Numbered from the stretch's first letter, positions 1-8,705 are shown. The stretch is DNA of 41,435 nucleotides from Akkermansiaceae bacterium UBA7331 (GCA_002471255.1 DKPP01000004.1:1-41435), one strand, 5' to 3'. Translations and numbers: made by a program. Notes: generated by a model from the letters alone, not told the origin.

Positions 1-10
1 CAAGATCACC

Positions 11-113
11 GAAATACCCGAGAGACGAACAAAGAAGCCGGAACCAAACGACTCCACACCTTCGAAGCGAACATCCGGCTTCTATTATTATTGACTTTGC
101 CCACGGGTAGCGA
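11..113. repeat. Degenerate intergenic repeat, copy A
   Basis: First of three related copies in the gene-free 1-724 stretch. It shares with the copy at 352-456 the order AAGCCGGAACCAAACG, then CACACCTTCGAAGC, then a TTCTATT-rich part and CCACGGGT. An internal perfect inverted repeat, GAAGCCGG at 34-41 and CCGGCTTC at 75-82, encloses the palindrome CTTCGAAG at 60-67. No convincing protein is encoded. It looks like an interspersed palindromic element; whether it occurs elsewhere in the genome cannot be seen here. Confidence 0.7.
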
Positions 114-179
114 CTTTCAGTCGCAACACCGAGGCTATTACCCAAACTCTGACGAGTTTGGGTAACCCGCAAAGCGGGT
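110..179. repeat. Cluster of three perfect hairpins
   Basis: Three adjacent perfect inverted repeats: GCGACT/TTC/AGTCGC at 110-124; an 11-bp arm pair at 139-149 and 154-164 with loop TGAC; and ACCCGC/AAA/GCGGGT at 165-179. None is followed by a T-run, so these are not ordinary terminators. CGCAAAGCGG at 168-177 recurs at 285-294, and both are followed by a similar stretch containing CATTGAT, so the repeat family extends beyond the conserved core. Confidence 0.7.
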
Positions 180-351
180 ATATTGTTCATTGATTCTCGG
201 TGCATGAAGGAAACGAGCAGATGAACCCAAAGATTGCCTTGTATTCATGGATCGTGGGGGAATGATTTAAATAAACGAATGATTCGCAAAGCGGATTTAT
301 GCCCATTGATCACGAATAAACGAAATATCTGCGACTTAACGAAAAATATTA

Positions 352-456
352 TTCGATATTCCACGGACGAGCAAATAAGCCGGAACCAAACGGCGACACA
401 CCTTCGAAGCAAACATCCGTCTTCTATTGTTATTGACCTGTCCACGGGTTGTGGTT
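352..456. repeat. Degenerate intergenic repeat, copy B
   Basis: Second copy of the element at 11-113, easily aligned over about 95 bases with scattered substitutions. The outer inverted repeat is eroded here (the right arm reads CCGTCTTC). A small perfect hairpin, CGGTGG/AA/CCACCG, follows at 468-481. The two short reading frames across the copy are judged spurious. Confidence 0.7.
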
Positions 457-553
457 GAAAGAGCTACCGGTGGAACCACCGTAATTATGATCATTTTGTG
501 AGTGATGGTGGATTTATTCCCCATCCGCGAACAAATCATATTTACAGCACCTT

Positions 554-625
554 ATTAGATACCCGAGAGACGAACAAATAAGTCGGAACCAAATGGCGAC
601 ACTTCTTCGATGATAACATTCGAAT
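554..625. repeat. Degenerate intergenic repeat, copy C (partial)
   Basis: Third copy. It shares TACCCGAGAGACGAACAAA with copy A and the GGAACCAAA and GGCGACAC words with copy B, then diverges after about 610. The remaining 626-724 carries scrambled fragments of the same words (CCATGG, CTTATAGTTATTA) and no gene. Confidence 0.6.
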
Positions 626-724
626 TTGTCCATGGAGCGCGTCTTATAGTTATTACTCGCAGAACAAATTATATTCGCGCAGACCGTAAAAATTAAACTC
701 GGAATAATCCAATTGCACGAAATT

Positions 725-1948
725 CTAAGATGTTATTTTCAATATGATAACTTCCCAAGGTTTTATCGGGATTTTTTTCGTATTAATGGGGATGTCTGTT
801 TGGTCTGATATATAGTAATCGACTTTTTGTTGTGCGGAGATTCCTTCAATTTTGATGTAGTCTTGATTTGGTGTCGAATTGATGATGATGAGATAATCCG
901 AATTTTGAAAATTCCATACTTTGTAGGTGAGTGGATAGCGAGTTTGTTGAATGCCTTCATCTGCTTGAACAGTATTGCTTTCTAAACTGGAATCAGATCT
1001 TTTAGATTGGGTAGCATGACTTGCTTGATTATGAAATGATACTTTGTATTGATCTGTAATTTGACCATTTAAAAGAATTTTTGCAAAATTTTTGGGCTGA
1101 CAATTTAGTTCTTTGGCGCATTCTGAATACGCATCGTACCAAATGGCCCATGTATTTTTGACTGCAGGACGTTTGAAAAGCGACCAAATTAAAACGCCTT
1201 TCGCTCCTGAAGCTAAGCCTAAATAGACATCATGTCTTACCCAGTCTCTGATAATTTCATTTTCTTCCGGTAAAGGGTCTGCACATAATTCCGGCATTAC
1301 CCAACATTCTTTCGCATGAGGGCTATCATTCATCGAAAGTAGCATTTGTTCAACGCTCCATCTGACCCATGATCGATCGTTTTTGTAACCTGCTGAGTTC
1401 ACATAACAACCTTTTCCTATGATATTTGTTTCTAGGGCGGTTGCTCGTAGTGTTTTGGCGTCGCGGTGATTGGGTTGGTAATGAAAAATAGGGCGTTGTT
1501 TGGTATCAAATTTTCTAATGGCAGCTGAAACTAATTTTAAAAACTCTACTTCTCTTGGTCTCCATGGTCTTGTTTCTTCGGGCTGTACACACCATCCATA
1601 GATTGTGGCTTTGGATTCCAAAAATTCTATTTTGTTCTTAACTTCCGATTCAATAAAGTCATTGTCTAAAGGGGCTTCAAATATTGTTTTTGGAAAAGTA
1701 ATTTGTGCCAATGCCGGTAACTCTGCTTGATGACATTTCTCTAATTGTGTGGCTTGAGCTTCATCATCACCATAAAAGGGTCCTGCTACGGTAAATCCTG
1801 CTTTTTTATCGCGTTCGGGTATTCCCGAATATCCTGCAAATACGATTTGGTCTTTGATTAATTCCGTCTGATCGGTGTTATTTGCGACTCCATTCGACGA
1901 TATTTGCGCAAAAAACAGCAGACTCATGCATAAATCTTTAAAACCCAT
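725..1948 (-). CDS. Putative secreted TIM-barrel glycoside hydrolase-like protein
   Basis: 407 residues. The N-terminus has a short hydrophobic segment (about residues 5-20) that could be a signal peptide; Met8 is an alternative start. The body resembles a (beta/alpha)8 hydrolase. IYGWCVQPEE at about residue 115 looks like a strand-4 region with a glutamate, and CWVMPELCAD followed by GAKGVLIWSLF at about 215-255 looks like strands 7 and 8 of a clan A-type barrel. The C-terminal 80 residues look like a small beta-sandwich. I cannot assign a CAZy family and the catalytic residues are not certain. It stands alone, between the repeat cluster and ilvB, with no clear Shine-Dalgarno sequence. Confidence 0.55.
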   Translation of the reverse strand: MGFKDLCMSLLFFAQISSNGVANNTDQTELIKDQIVFAGYSGIPERDKKAGFTVAGPFYGDDEAQATQLEKCHQAELPALAQITFPKTIFEAPLDNDFIESEVKNKIEFLESKATIYGWCVQPEETRPWRPREVEFLKLVSAAIRKFDTKQRPIFHYQPNHRDAKTLRATALETNIIGKGCYVNSAGYKNDRSWVRWSVEQMLLSMNDSPHAKECWVMPELCADPLPEENEIIRDWVRHDVYLGLASGAKGVLIWSLFKRPAVKNTWAIWYDAYSECAKELNCQPKNFAKILLNGQITDQYKVSFHNQASHATQSKRSDSSLESNTVQADEGIQQTRYPLTYKVWNFQNSDYLIIINSTPNQDYIKIEGISAQQKVDYYISDQTDIPINTKKIPIKPWEVIILKITS

Positions 1949-2153
1949 AGGTGCATATACGGATTATCATAGTTGGATATTTCAAAAAAGGTGATCTAAA
2001 GTAACTCATTTTTTTAATTATGTACCTAACTGGAAAAATTATTACAGTTCTTGCCTAGTGCTTTAATGTAAGGTGAGGAAAAGGCTTTTCAAATGTCAAA
2101 ATTCGTGTAAATTACCTTTTCCTACGTTTAACGAATAACACATATTATTTGAT

Positions 2154-4007
2154 ATGAGCACAAACGACACAACATCATCCGCCCCGACGAAAACCTGCAT
2201 GACTGGAGCCGAAGTGCTCGTGCAAAGCCTCGTGCGTGAAGGTGTCGACGTCGTCTTTGCCTATCCGGGCGGAGCAAGCATGCCTATTCACCAGGCATTA
2301 AGTCACGAACCATCCATTCGCACTATTTTACCTCGTCATGAACAAGGTGGTAGCTTTGCCGCAGAAGGTTATGGTCGTGTGACCGGTAAGCCCGGCGTAT
2401 GTATTTCTACTTCCGGCCCTGGTGCCACGAACATGATTACCACAATCGCTGATGCTTATTTGGATTCATCTCCACTTGTTGCTATTACTGCACAGGTAAT
2501 GCGTTCCTTAATCGGACGTGGTGCTTTCCAAGAAACTGACGTTTTCGGTATGACCGCACCGATTGTGAAGCACAGCTATTTAGTTACTGATCCGGAAGAT
2601 TTGCCTCGCATCGTTAAAGAAGCCTTTTTCATCGCTCAAAGCGGCCGTCCAGGTCCTGTATTGATTGACATTCCTAAGGACGTACAAGAGTTTAAGTTTA
2701 CTCCTAACTTTAATGTAGAAATGGATTTGCCGGGCTACAATCCTGAGTTGCCTGTTCCTACAGATGCGTTAAAAGACATCATTCCTTTGATCTTAAATGC
2801 TAAGCGTCCTGCTATTTATGCGGGTGGTGGTATTATTTCCGCTGAAGCTTCTGCTGAATTGTTAGAGTTTGCCGAGCGTGCTCAAATTCCGGTAGCGACC
2901 ACTTTGATGGGTATCGGTGCTGTGCCTGAAACGCATCCTCTTTCCGTTCGTTGGTTAGGTATGCACGGTGCCGTTTATGCTAATAACACTGTGAACGAAG
3001 CCGATTTGGTTTTAGCCCTAGGTGCTCGTTTCGATGACCGCGTAACCGGTAGCGTAGCTCAGTTCTGCCCACAATCTACAATCGTGCATATTGATATTGA
3101 TGCTTGCGAAATCAATAAGAACAAGATTGTTCATCATCCTATCCGTGCCAATGTTAAAGATGCTTTAAAAGTTTGGAACGAAGAATTGGCTCAATTAGGT
3201 ATGGAACGTAAATCTGCCGATTTTGATCGTAATGCAGCTTGGTTTGAAATTATTGAGCAATGGAAAACTTTATTCCCATTCTCTTATGAGAAGCGTGAAG
3301 GCTTTATTGCTCCACAAGCTGTAATCGAAGAGTTATATCGTCAAACAGCCGATCGTAAAACAATTATCACGACCGGTGTGGGCCAACACCAAATGTTTGC
3401 CGCCCAATTCTATCAGTTTGATGAACCTCGTCGTTTAGCTACATCCGGTGGTTTAGGTACGATGGGTTATGGATTACCGGCTGCTATGGGTGCTTGCTTA
3501 GCTCATCCCGATGCTTTAGTGGTAAATATCGATGGTGATGGTTCCGTTTTGATGAACATTCAAGAACTTGCTACCATTCACGTAGAGCGTATGCCGGTGA
3601 AGTGCATTATCTTAAATAACCAGCACTTAGGTATGGTGGTTCAATGGGAAGACTTGAAGTATGATTCTAATCGTGCCGAAACTTTCTTAGCAGATCCTAA
3701 CGACCAATATGACCCAACACACCAAAACGAGGATATCATCTATCCTAATTACCCAATGATGTGTGAAAGCTTTGGCGTAAAGTGTGAGCGTGTATTGAAG
3801 TTAGAAGATCTTCCTGCTGCGATTACTCGTATGATTGATTCTCCTGAAGCTTATGTTTTAGATGTGATGGTTCCATACGACGTGCACGTATTACCAATGA
3901 TTCCGGGTGGTATGTCTTACAAGGATGTATTGCTTGAGCGTATTGCTGGTGATGGTAAAGGCCGTAAAGCCTCTGATTTAGAGAAAGCCATTCCAACTGC
4001 TTTGTAA
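2154..4007 (+). CDS. ilvB: Acetolactate synthase, large (catalytic) subunit
   Basis: Thiamine diphosphate- and FAD-dependent enzyme that condenses two pyruvates, or pyruvate and 2-oxobutyrate, in the first common step of branched-chain amino acid synthesis. 617 residues, slightly longer than usual. Visible marks are the N-terminal TPP-domain motif RHEQGG with the catalytic Glu63, the central domain, and the C-terminal TPP/Mg motif starting GDGS at residue 461 and ending in ILNNQHLGMV. The start fits the usual N-terminus and is preceded by an A/T-rich leader containing ACGAATAACA rather than a Shine-Dalgarno sequence. The regulatory subunit gene ilvN is not adjacent, which is unusual but not rare. 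A strong terminator follows. Confidence 0.97.
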   Translation: MSTNDTTSSAPTKTCMTGAEVLVQSLVREGVDVVFAYPGGASMPIHQALSHEPSIRTILPRHEQGGSFAAEGYGRVTGKPGVCISTSGPGATNMITTIADAYLDSSPLVAITAQVMRSLIGRGAFQETDVFGMTAPIVKHSYLVTDPEDLPRIVKEAFFIAQSGRPGPVLIDIPKDVQEFKFTPNFNVEMDLPGYNPELPVPTDALKDIIPLILNAKRPAIYAGGGIISAEASAELLEFAERAQIPVATTLMGIGAVPETHPLSVRWLGMHGAVYANNTVNEADLVLALGARFDDRVTGSVAQFCPQSTIVHIDIDACEINKNKIVHHPIRANVKDALKVWNEELAQLGMERKSADFDRNAAWFEIIEQWKTLFPFSYEKREGFIAPQAVIEELYRQTADRKTIITTGVGQHQMFAAQFYQFDEPRRLATSGGLGTMGYGLPAAMGACLAHPDALVVNIDGDGSVLMNIQELATIHVERMPVKCIILNNQHLGMVVQWEDLKYDSNRAETFLADPNDQYDPTHQNEDIIYPNYPMMCESFGVKCERVLKLEDLPAAITRMIDSPEAYVLDVMVPYDVHVLPMIPGGMSYKDVLLERIAGDGKGRKASDLEKAIPTAL

Positions 4008-4024
4008 GTAGTAACAAAATTTTA

Positions 4025-4053
4025 GGCGGGTGAGTGATCACCCGCCTTTTTTT
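4025..4053 (+). terminator. Intrinsic terminator of ilvB
   Basis: Perfect 9-bp stem GGCGGGTGA/TCACCCGCC (4025-4033 and 4038-4046) with loop GTGA and seven T residues at 4047-4053. The opposite strand also ends in a T-rich tail, so it may also stop the convergent GH20 gene. Confidence 0.93.
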
Positions 4054-4075
4054 ATATATTGATGAGCAATTGCTC

Positions 4076-5734
4076 TTAATCTTTTACGTAATCGCCGTGC
4101 TGAATGTCAGCTGCATCTAGTGTTTGTGTGTAGATGGGGAGGCGCTGTTTGAATGACGAATAATCTTTGCGCTCTTTGGGTGTCCATCCCGTTTCTGCAA
4201 AGGCAGCCATTCTTGGGAATAGCTTTCTTTGAGCATCACGAGCGGTTGGTATCCATTCAGTCCAAAGATTGCATCCTAATCCTAATATATTCTTTTCTTG
4301 CTTATTTGGGACGCATTCAAATACCGGATCAAATGAATAAGCATCTTTCATAGTGATATTATCGCGATTAAGATACGTGTTTTTACTACTACTTATGACG
4401 ACTTGGTGACCTTTTTCCAATGCTTCTTTGACAAGTTTTTGAGGACCATACCAATAGTGGATAATCGCATTGGTGTCTAATTTGCCTGTTGCCGCGCCTT
4501 GTCCGGCATCATTATGAACGTCGGAACCCATTATTTCGTTCCATCCCATCGTTCGGCAACCTTTAGACGCTAGCATTTTAGAGATTCGATTGGTAAAGGA
4601 AATTTGAAGATCCGTATATTTTTTAAATCCCTTTTTTGCCATGTATTGATCGATCTTGTCAGATTTCCATTCTTTATTATATCTTACTTCATCGCCTCCG
4701 ATATGAATAATTTTAGCAGGAAATAGGGGAATAAGCTCATCAATGATATTTTCGATAAATTGATAAGTCATTTCGTTAGTCGGATCCAGGGCTGCTCCTC
4801 CATCAAAGGTAGTAGGGACTTCATCCAGCTTGATAACGGAAAGATTGAGTTCAGGGTAAGATGCGACTGCTGCACCGGAATGTCCGGGGATATCAATTTC
4901 CGGAATCACGGTAATGTTTCTATCCTGAGCATATTTGACCAATTCTTGAATTTGCTTTTGCGTATAAAATCCTGAATGCGGTTCACCTCGAAATTCGGTT
5001 GATTTCCATGTGCCGACTTGGGTGTCACGTCTAGTACCACCAACGGATGTGAGTTTAGGATAACGCTTGATTTCAATTCTCCACCCTTCATGATCGGTAA
5101 GATGCCAATGCAGGACATTCATTTTTAATTTTGCCATTTCATTAATGAGTTTTTTGAACTCATCGGGGCCATAAAAGTGTCGTGCCTCGTCCAGCATCAC
5201 TTCTCGCCAGGCGAATCGTGGATAATCAAGTATGTGAAAGTTTTTGGAAGATAGCGCCCAAACTGTTTCTTGTTTCTTAGTGGCATCTTTGGAATAAAAG
5301 GTGCCGGGTAACATTTGAGCTAATGATTGACCCGCATAAAAGAGCCCTTTTTCCGATGGTGCTTCGATAATCAGTTGTGGATATTTTAGCGTTAATTGAT
5401 ATGCTTCATTGCCATATTTAGCTAATGCAGGAGTTTGCCTAATGATAACTTGTAATGGATTTTCCGCAGTTTTGGTCGTTTGTTGTCCGCCGGTTAACCC
5501 CATCCCCGATTGCAGAAAGTTGATGAGATTATTCGCTGCTGTGTTAAAATTTTGATTTTTCGATAAAACTGTAAATTTTGTCTCGTTATTGAATACAAAC
5601 GGTTTTTGATTGTTATTTTCAGTCACCTCAATTGACGCAGGGCGAGGGATAATTTGATCTTGAGACCACGAAGTTGAACAAAATCCATTGATGACCCATA
5701 AGGTCGATAATAATTTTATCGATAAGTTATTCAT
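4076..5734 (-). CDS. Secreted beta-N-acetylhexosaminidase, GH20
   Basis: Exo-hydrolase that removes terminal N-acetylglucosamine or N-acetylgalactosamine from glycans by substrate-assisted catalysis. 552 residues: a signal peptide (about 1-24, ending near CSTSWS), a GH20b-type N-terminal domain beginning with IIPRPASIE, then the catalytic barrel from about 171 (YPRFAWREVMLDEARHF). The catalytic pair is D348-E349 in HIGGDEV; LHWHLTDHEGWRIE at about 208-221 is another family signature. Such enzymes trim mucin O-glycans or chitobiose-like chains. The gene is convergent with ilvB and lies downstream of the metzincin gene, from which a terminator separates it. Confidence 0.95.
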   Translation of the reverse strand: MNNLSIKLLSTLWVINGFCSTSWSQDQIIPRPASIEVTENNNQKPFVFNNETKFTVLSKNQNFNTAANNLINFLQSGMGLTGGQQTTKTAENPLQVIIRQTPALAKYGNEAYQLTLKYPQLIIEAPSEKGLFYAGQSLAQMLPGTFYSKDATKKQETVWALSSKNFHILDYPRFAWREVMLDEARHFYGPDEFKKLINEMAKLKMNVLHWHLTDHEGWRIEIKRYPKLTSVGGTRRDTQVGTWKSTEFRGEPHSGFYTQKQIQELVKYAQDRNITVIPEIDIPGHSGAAVASYPELNLSVIKLDEVPTTFDGGAALDPTNEMTYQFIENIIDELIPLFPAKIIHIGGDEVRYNKEWKSDKIDQYMAKKGFKKYTDLQISFTNRISKMLASKGCRTMGWNEIMGSDVHNDAGQGAATGKLDTNAIIHYWYGPQKLVKEALEKGHQVVISSSKNTYLNRDNITMKDAYSFDPVFECVPNKQEKNILGLGCNLWTEWIPTARDAQRKLFPRMAAFAETGWTPKERKDYSSFKQRLPIYTQTLDAADIQHGDYVKD

Positions 5735-5792
5735 ATTGATGAAATAGCAAACATTTAGAACTAGAGAGGAGAGATGTGGTTAATAGGAAGTA

Positions 5793-5837
5793 TAAAAAAA
5801 CAAACGAGATAAGCCGTAATCGAACTTATCTCGTTTG
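5793..5837 (-). terminator. Intrinsic terminator of the SHD1-metzincin gene
   Basis: 13-bp perfect stem (5801-5813 and 5825-5837) around an 11-base loop. On the minus strand it is followed by seven T residues (A-run 5794-5800 on the plus strand). It lies just past the stop codon of the metzincin gene and upstream of the GH20 gene. Confidence 0.92.
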
Positions 5838-5852
5838 AGCGGATGGTATCAA

Positions 5853-7145
5853 TTATTCATTGATCGGTTTTAAATCATCCTTTTTGAAATTAAATGGCTT
5901 GTAAATAAGTTGTCCGTTTTCGAAAACGAATTGCAATCTTACTTGGAAATCATTGCCTTTAACTCCATTGATTTCGGACATGGGGATATTAAAAGAAAAA
6001 TCCTTAGATTTAGAATCCATCTTGGCTGTGAAGGTATTCGCTTCGTAGTCACGATTAACGCCGAATGGAGGTTCTTCAATGAATACATTAATCGATTTAA
6101 CCACCGTATCTGATTTATAATCACCTTTGATAGTAATTTCCTTATCAGTGCACGTAATATTTAATGGCTTGACTGTCAATTGAGGCTGTTGTTTGTAAAA
6201 TTCTTGCTTGGGATTTGTACTGAAAACTTCACATCCATCAAGAATGGCACAGCTAGCAGGAGTGATGAAGGTTGGTTGTAAGCCAAAAGTATAATTGCCT
6301 GCGCCCATCAGTGCCGTGCCCAAGTTTTTTTCATCAGTTGCCGTAGCATGGTTGTGCGGAAGATTTAATCCATGACCAAGTTCATGAATCATACCACCAT
6401 ACCATTTTGTTAATAGATTGCCTTTTGGCGATTTTTCTCCTAAATGAGCTATATCAAAGAATTTGTAGTCAAGAGCACAACAAGTTTTGCCTAAGCCATA
6501 GAAAGGTACGCCCCCTGGAGTCATATCCGTATTTTTGTCATCATAAAATGTAGGGAAGATGATAAGAGTGTGCTGACTTTTTCTTAAACCATTGGCATCA
6601 AGGTATTCATTAACCTCTTTTGATGCTTTGAAACCGCCCCCGTTTTCATAAGGATAATCCGTAGCCGGTCCCTTAGCTTTATACATGATAATATTAACCG
6701 TGTCGGGTGATTTCATTGAGAGGCCGAATGATCGAGGACCAAAACCATTTCTAAGCATTTCCTTGCCATAAAATTGCTGGGCATAGAGCATGAGATCGCT
6801 TAAACGTTTTTCATAACCTTCGACAGGTTCGCGGTCTGAACCTAAAAAATAGACAATGTTTAATTGGTTGGCAGAAGGTTTGAGTTTAATAGTCGATTTG
6901 TCAGCGGCTTTTACTCCTTGTTCTTTTACCCAATCTTGATCTTTTTGAGAAAGCTCAGATTGTTTGATTTTAACGATTTTATTAGAATTTGTAACAATTT
7001 CTAATGTATCACCATTGATTTTGATAAGCTTACCTTGAATGCTTTTATTGCCTTGGGCTTGCGTCCATGTACGTGCTTCATCTGCCTGAGTAAAACCAAG
7101 GGCAGCCATGACGCCCAATGCTGAGAATGCGAGAATTTTCTTCAT
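5853..7145 (-). CDS. Secreted SHD1-domain metzincin metalloprotease
   Basis: 430 residues. A signal peptide (about 1-21, ending FTQADEA) is followed by an SHD1-like module (RTWTQAQGNKSIQGKL, about 25-75), a small beta domain common in secreted Verrucomicrobia and Planctomycetes proteins. The catalytic part carries the metzincin zinc motif HELGHGLNLPH (H254, E255, H258, H264), and Met280 in TALMGAG could be the Met-turn. A C-terminal beta-sandwich (about 325-430) may bind substrate. It is not a recognised M60 mucinase, since the third ligand is His in the metzincin spacing. A role in degrading extracellular glycoproteins is inference from the signal peptide and the neighbouring GH20. Confidence 0.85.
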   Translation of the reverse strand: MKKILAFSALGVMAALGFTQADEARTWTQAQGNKSIQGKLIKINGDTLEIVTNSNKIVKIKQSELSQKDQDWVKEQGVKAADKSTIKLKPSANQLNIVYFLGSDREPVEGYEKRLSDLMLYAQQFYGKEMLRNGFGPRSFGLSMKSPDTVNIIMYKAKGPATDYPYENGGGFKASKEVNEYLDANGLRKSQHTLIIFPTFYDDKNTDMTPGGVPFYGLGKTCCALDYKFFDIAHLGEKSPKGNLLTKWYGGMIHELGHGLNLPHNHATATDEKNLGTALMGAGNYTFGLQPTFITPASCAILDGCEVFSTNPKQEFYKQQPQLTVKPLNITCTDKEITIKGDYKSDTVVKSINVFIEEPPFGVNRDYEANTFTAKMDSKSKDFSFNIPMSEINGVKGNDFQVRLQFVFENGQLIYKPFNFKKDDLKPINE

Positions 7146-7248
7146 GTAATATAATAATTTCCGTAATAGTAGAGAAAAATCCCCAATCTTCGAGTAAAAA
7201 TTGATTTTCTCTTGTCAGTGCTATGATGTATATTGAAGATGTTTTGTT

Positions 7249-7956
7249 ATGAATGCACCTACCATCAAAAAAATCGTTGTGTTAAGTGGCGCCGGTATGT
7301 CTGCTGATAGCGGTATAGCCACCTTTAGAGATGATGACGGCTTGTGGGCTAAGTATTCTATTGAGGAAGTTTGTACCCCTGAAGCCTTGCGATTTAATCG
7401 AGATAAGGTGATCGATTTTTATAATATGAGACGTCAAGAGGTCATCAAAGCTATACCCAATGCAGGGCATTACGCTTTGGCTGAATTGGAAAAGAGATAT
7501 CGGGTGGATATTATAACTCAGAATATTGACAACCTTCACGAACGTGCCGGTAGCAGTCATGTGATGCATTTACATGGAGAAATCATGAAATTGCGTAGTT
7601 CTGCTTCTGATAATTTACTGGTAGATATTACTCATGCCGAGCAAGATAAACAAGCTAGGCACCCTGATGACGGTGCTTTGTTAAGACCTCATATTGTCTT
7701 TTTTGGGGAAGAAGTGCCTATGATCCAACAAGCGATTCCTTTGTTGGAGTCTGCTGATTTGGTAATTGTAGTAGGCACATCTATGCAAGTTTATCCTGCA
7801 GCCGGGCTTATTCGATATGTTAGACGGCATGTGCCCATTTATTTAGTAGATACGAATGCATCTGTTGGTCAACTTTTACCTACAGATACACATATAATAG
7901 CTTTGCCCGCTGCTAAAGGTTTGCCTCTTTTGGTAGATGATTTATTGAAACCATGA
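7249..7956 (+). CDS. cobB: NAD-dependent protein deacylase (sirtuin) without zinc cysteines
   Basis: Removes acyl groups from lysines using NAD. 235 residues with GAGMSADSGIATFRD (14-28), TQNIDNLHERAG (90-101), the catalytic His109 in HLHGE, RPHIVFFGE and GTSMQVYPAA. Y58 and R61 in FYNMRR match the Tyr-x-x-Arg pair of E. coli CobB and other class III sirtuins that favour succinyl or malonyl groups. The four zinc-binding cysteines normally found after HGE are absent, as in some Bacteroidetes sirtuins. It is divergent from the metzincin gene; a TATGAT at 7222-7227 could be its -10 box, but no good -35 is seen. Confidence 0.92.
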   Translation: MNAPTIKKIVVLSGAGMSADSGIATFRDDDGLWAKYSIEEVCTPEALRFNRDKVIDFYNMRRQEVIKAIPNAGHYALAELEKRYRVDIITQNIDNLHERAGSSHVMHLHGEIMKLRSSASDNLLVDITHAEQDKQARHPDDGALLRPHIVFFGEEVPMIQQAIPLLESADLVIVVGTSMQVYPAAGLIRYVRRHVPIYLVDTNASVGQLLPTDTHIIALPAAKGLPLLVDDLLKP

Positions 7957-8033
7957 TATCGTTAATAAGGAGTAGTTGATGGTTTGTTTGAGTTTTTAAA
8001 TTGATATAGTTTAATTCTTTAACTCATTGTTGC

Positions 8034-8070
8034 AAAAAAAAGCCATCGGAGAAATCCGATGGCTTTTAAA
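8034..8070. terminator. Bidirectional intrinsic terminator
   Basis: Perfect stem AAAAGCCATCGGA/TCCGATGGCTTTT (8038-8050 and 8055-8067) with a GAAA loop and A/T runs on both sides. It lies between the convergent sirtuin gene and the gene at 8088-8660 and can serve both; the minus-strand T-run is the longer. Confidence 0.93.
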
Positions 8071-8087
8071 GAATAAAATTTGTAAAA

Positions 8088-8660
8088 TTAGTCTTCTTCT
8101 ACTTCTTCTTCTTCGATGATAACTTCGTCATCATTACCAGGGAAGTCCATGATTTTCATGAATTTTTCAACAGAAGTATCCAATTTTTCAGAGTCGATTT
8201 CTGCCTTGTCGATGCGGTCAAGTTCACTTTGGATAGCTTGTTGAAGTTTTCCGATTTCACCGATGATGGCCATGATTTTTGGAGCATCTGCTTCAGTAAG
8301 CTCAGGTGCATTTTCACCTTCGGTTTCCTTCTTCAAGGTTTCTAAATCTTTAACAATTGTATCAATGCGACCTGCAGCAATGTCTGCTGTTTCTACAGTT
8401 TTAACAGATTGAAGCACTTCGTTGAAAGCTTTAACTTGTGCTGTCACATCATTCATGATTTCAATTGGTGTACGGCTGGCTGCTGCTTCGGATGCCGCTG
8501 GGGCCGGAGTTGTTGGAGTTGCCGGAGTTGCTGGAGTTGCTGGAGTTGCTGGAGTTGCTGGAGTTGCTGGAGTTGCTGGTTTGGCTTCTTCTTGTGCCAT
8601 TGCAGGAATAGACAAAGCCATCGTCATAGCAGCGACGGAAAGGATAGATTTGTAGCTCAT
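8088..8660 (-). CDS. Secreted helical protein with ATP/PAT repeats and acidic tail
   Basis: 190 residues, no recognised family. A clear signal peptide (1-22, cleavage near AMAQ) is followed by a Pro-Ala-Thr repeat linker (about 27-55) encoded by 9-bp DNA repeats, a predicted alpha-helical region (about 63-165), and a very acidic end (VIIEEEEVEED). The helical part resembles that of the next gene upstream (8844-9407): a similar segment order and a similar closing phrase (LDTSVEKFMKIM here, LDQALEKFYKAM there). It has its own promoter and terminator. The Pro-rich linker suggests exposure in the periplasm or at the cell surface; the function is unknown. Confidence 0.85.
   Translation of the reverse strand: MSYKSILSVAAMTMALSIPAMAQEEAKPATPATPATPATPATPATPATPTTPAPAASEAAASRTPIEIMNDVTAQVKAFNEVLQSVKTVETADIAAGRIDTIVKDLETLKKETEGENAPELTEADAPKIMAIIGEIGKLQQAIQSELDRIDKAEIDSEKLDTSVEKFMKIMDFPGNDDEVIIEEEEVEED
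8506..8577. repeat. Eight tandem 9-bp units within the coding region
   Basis: Eight in-frame units of GGAGTTGNN (plus strand); six end in CT and the two at 8506-8523 end in TT and CC. They encode the repeating Thr/Pro/Ala linker of the 8088-8660 protein. The near identity of six units suggests recent slippage, so copy number may vary between strains. Confidence 0.9.
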
Positions 8661-8705
8661 ATTGATATTCTATTAATTTGTTCGACCTCAATCAGTCAAT
8701 GCACA

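Noticed and set aside
110..179. CRISPR array in the hairpin cluster
   Set aside because: Repeats are not identical, spacing is not regular, the three hairpins differ from each other, and no cas genes are present.
234..539. Short open frames on both strands across repeat copy B
   Set aside because: They are made of the repeat itself, overlap each other and match no protein family; the sequence shows hairpins rather than codon structure.
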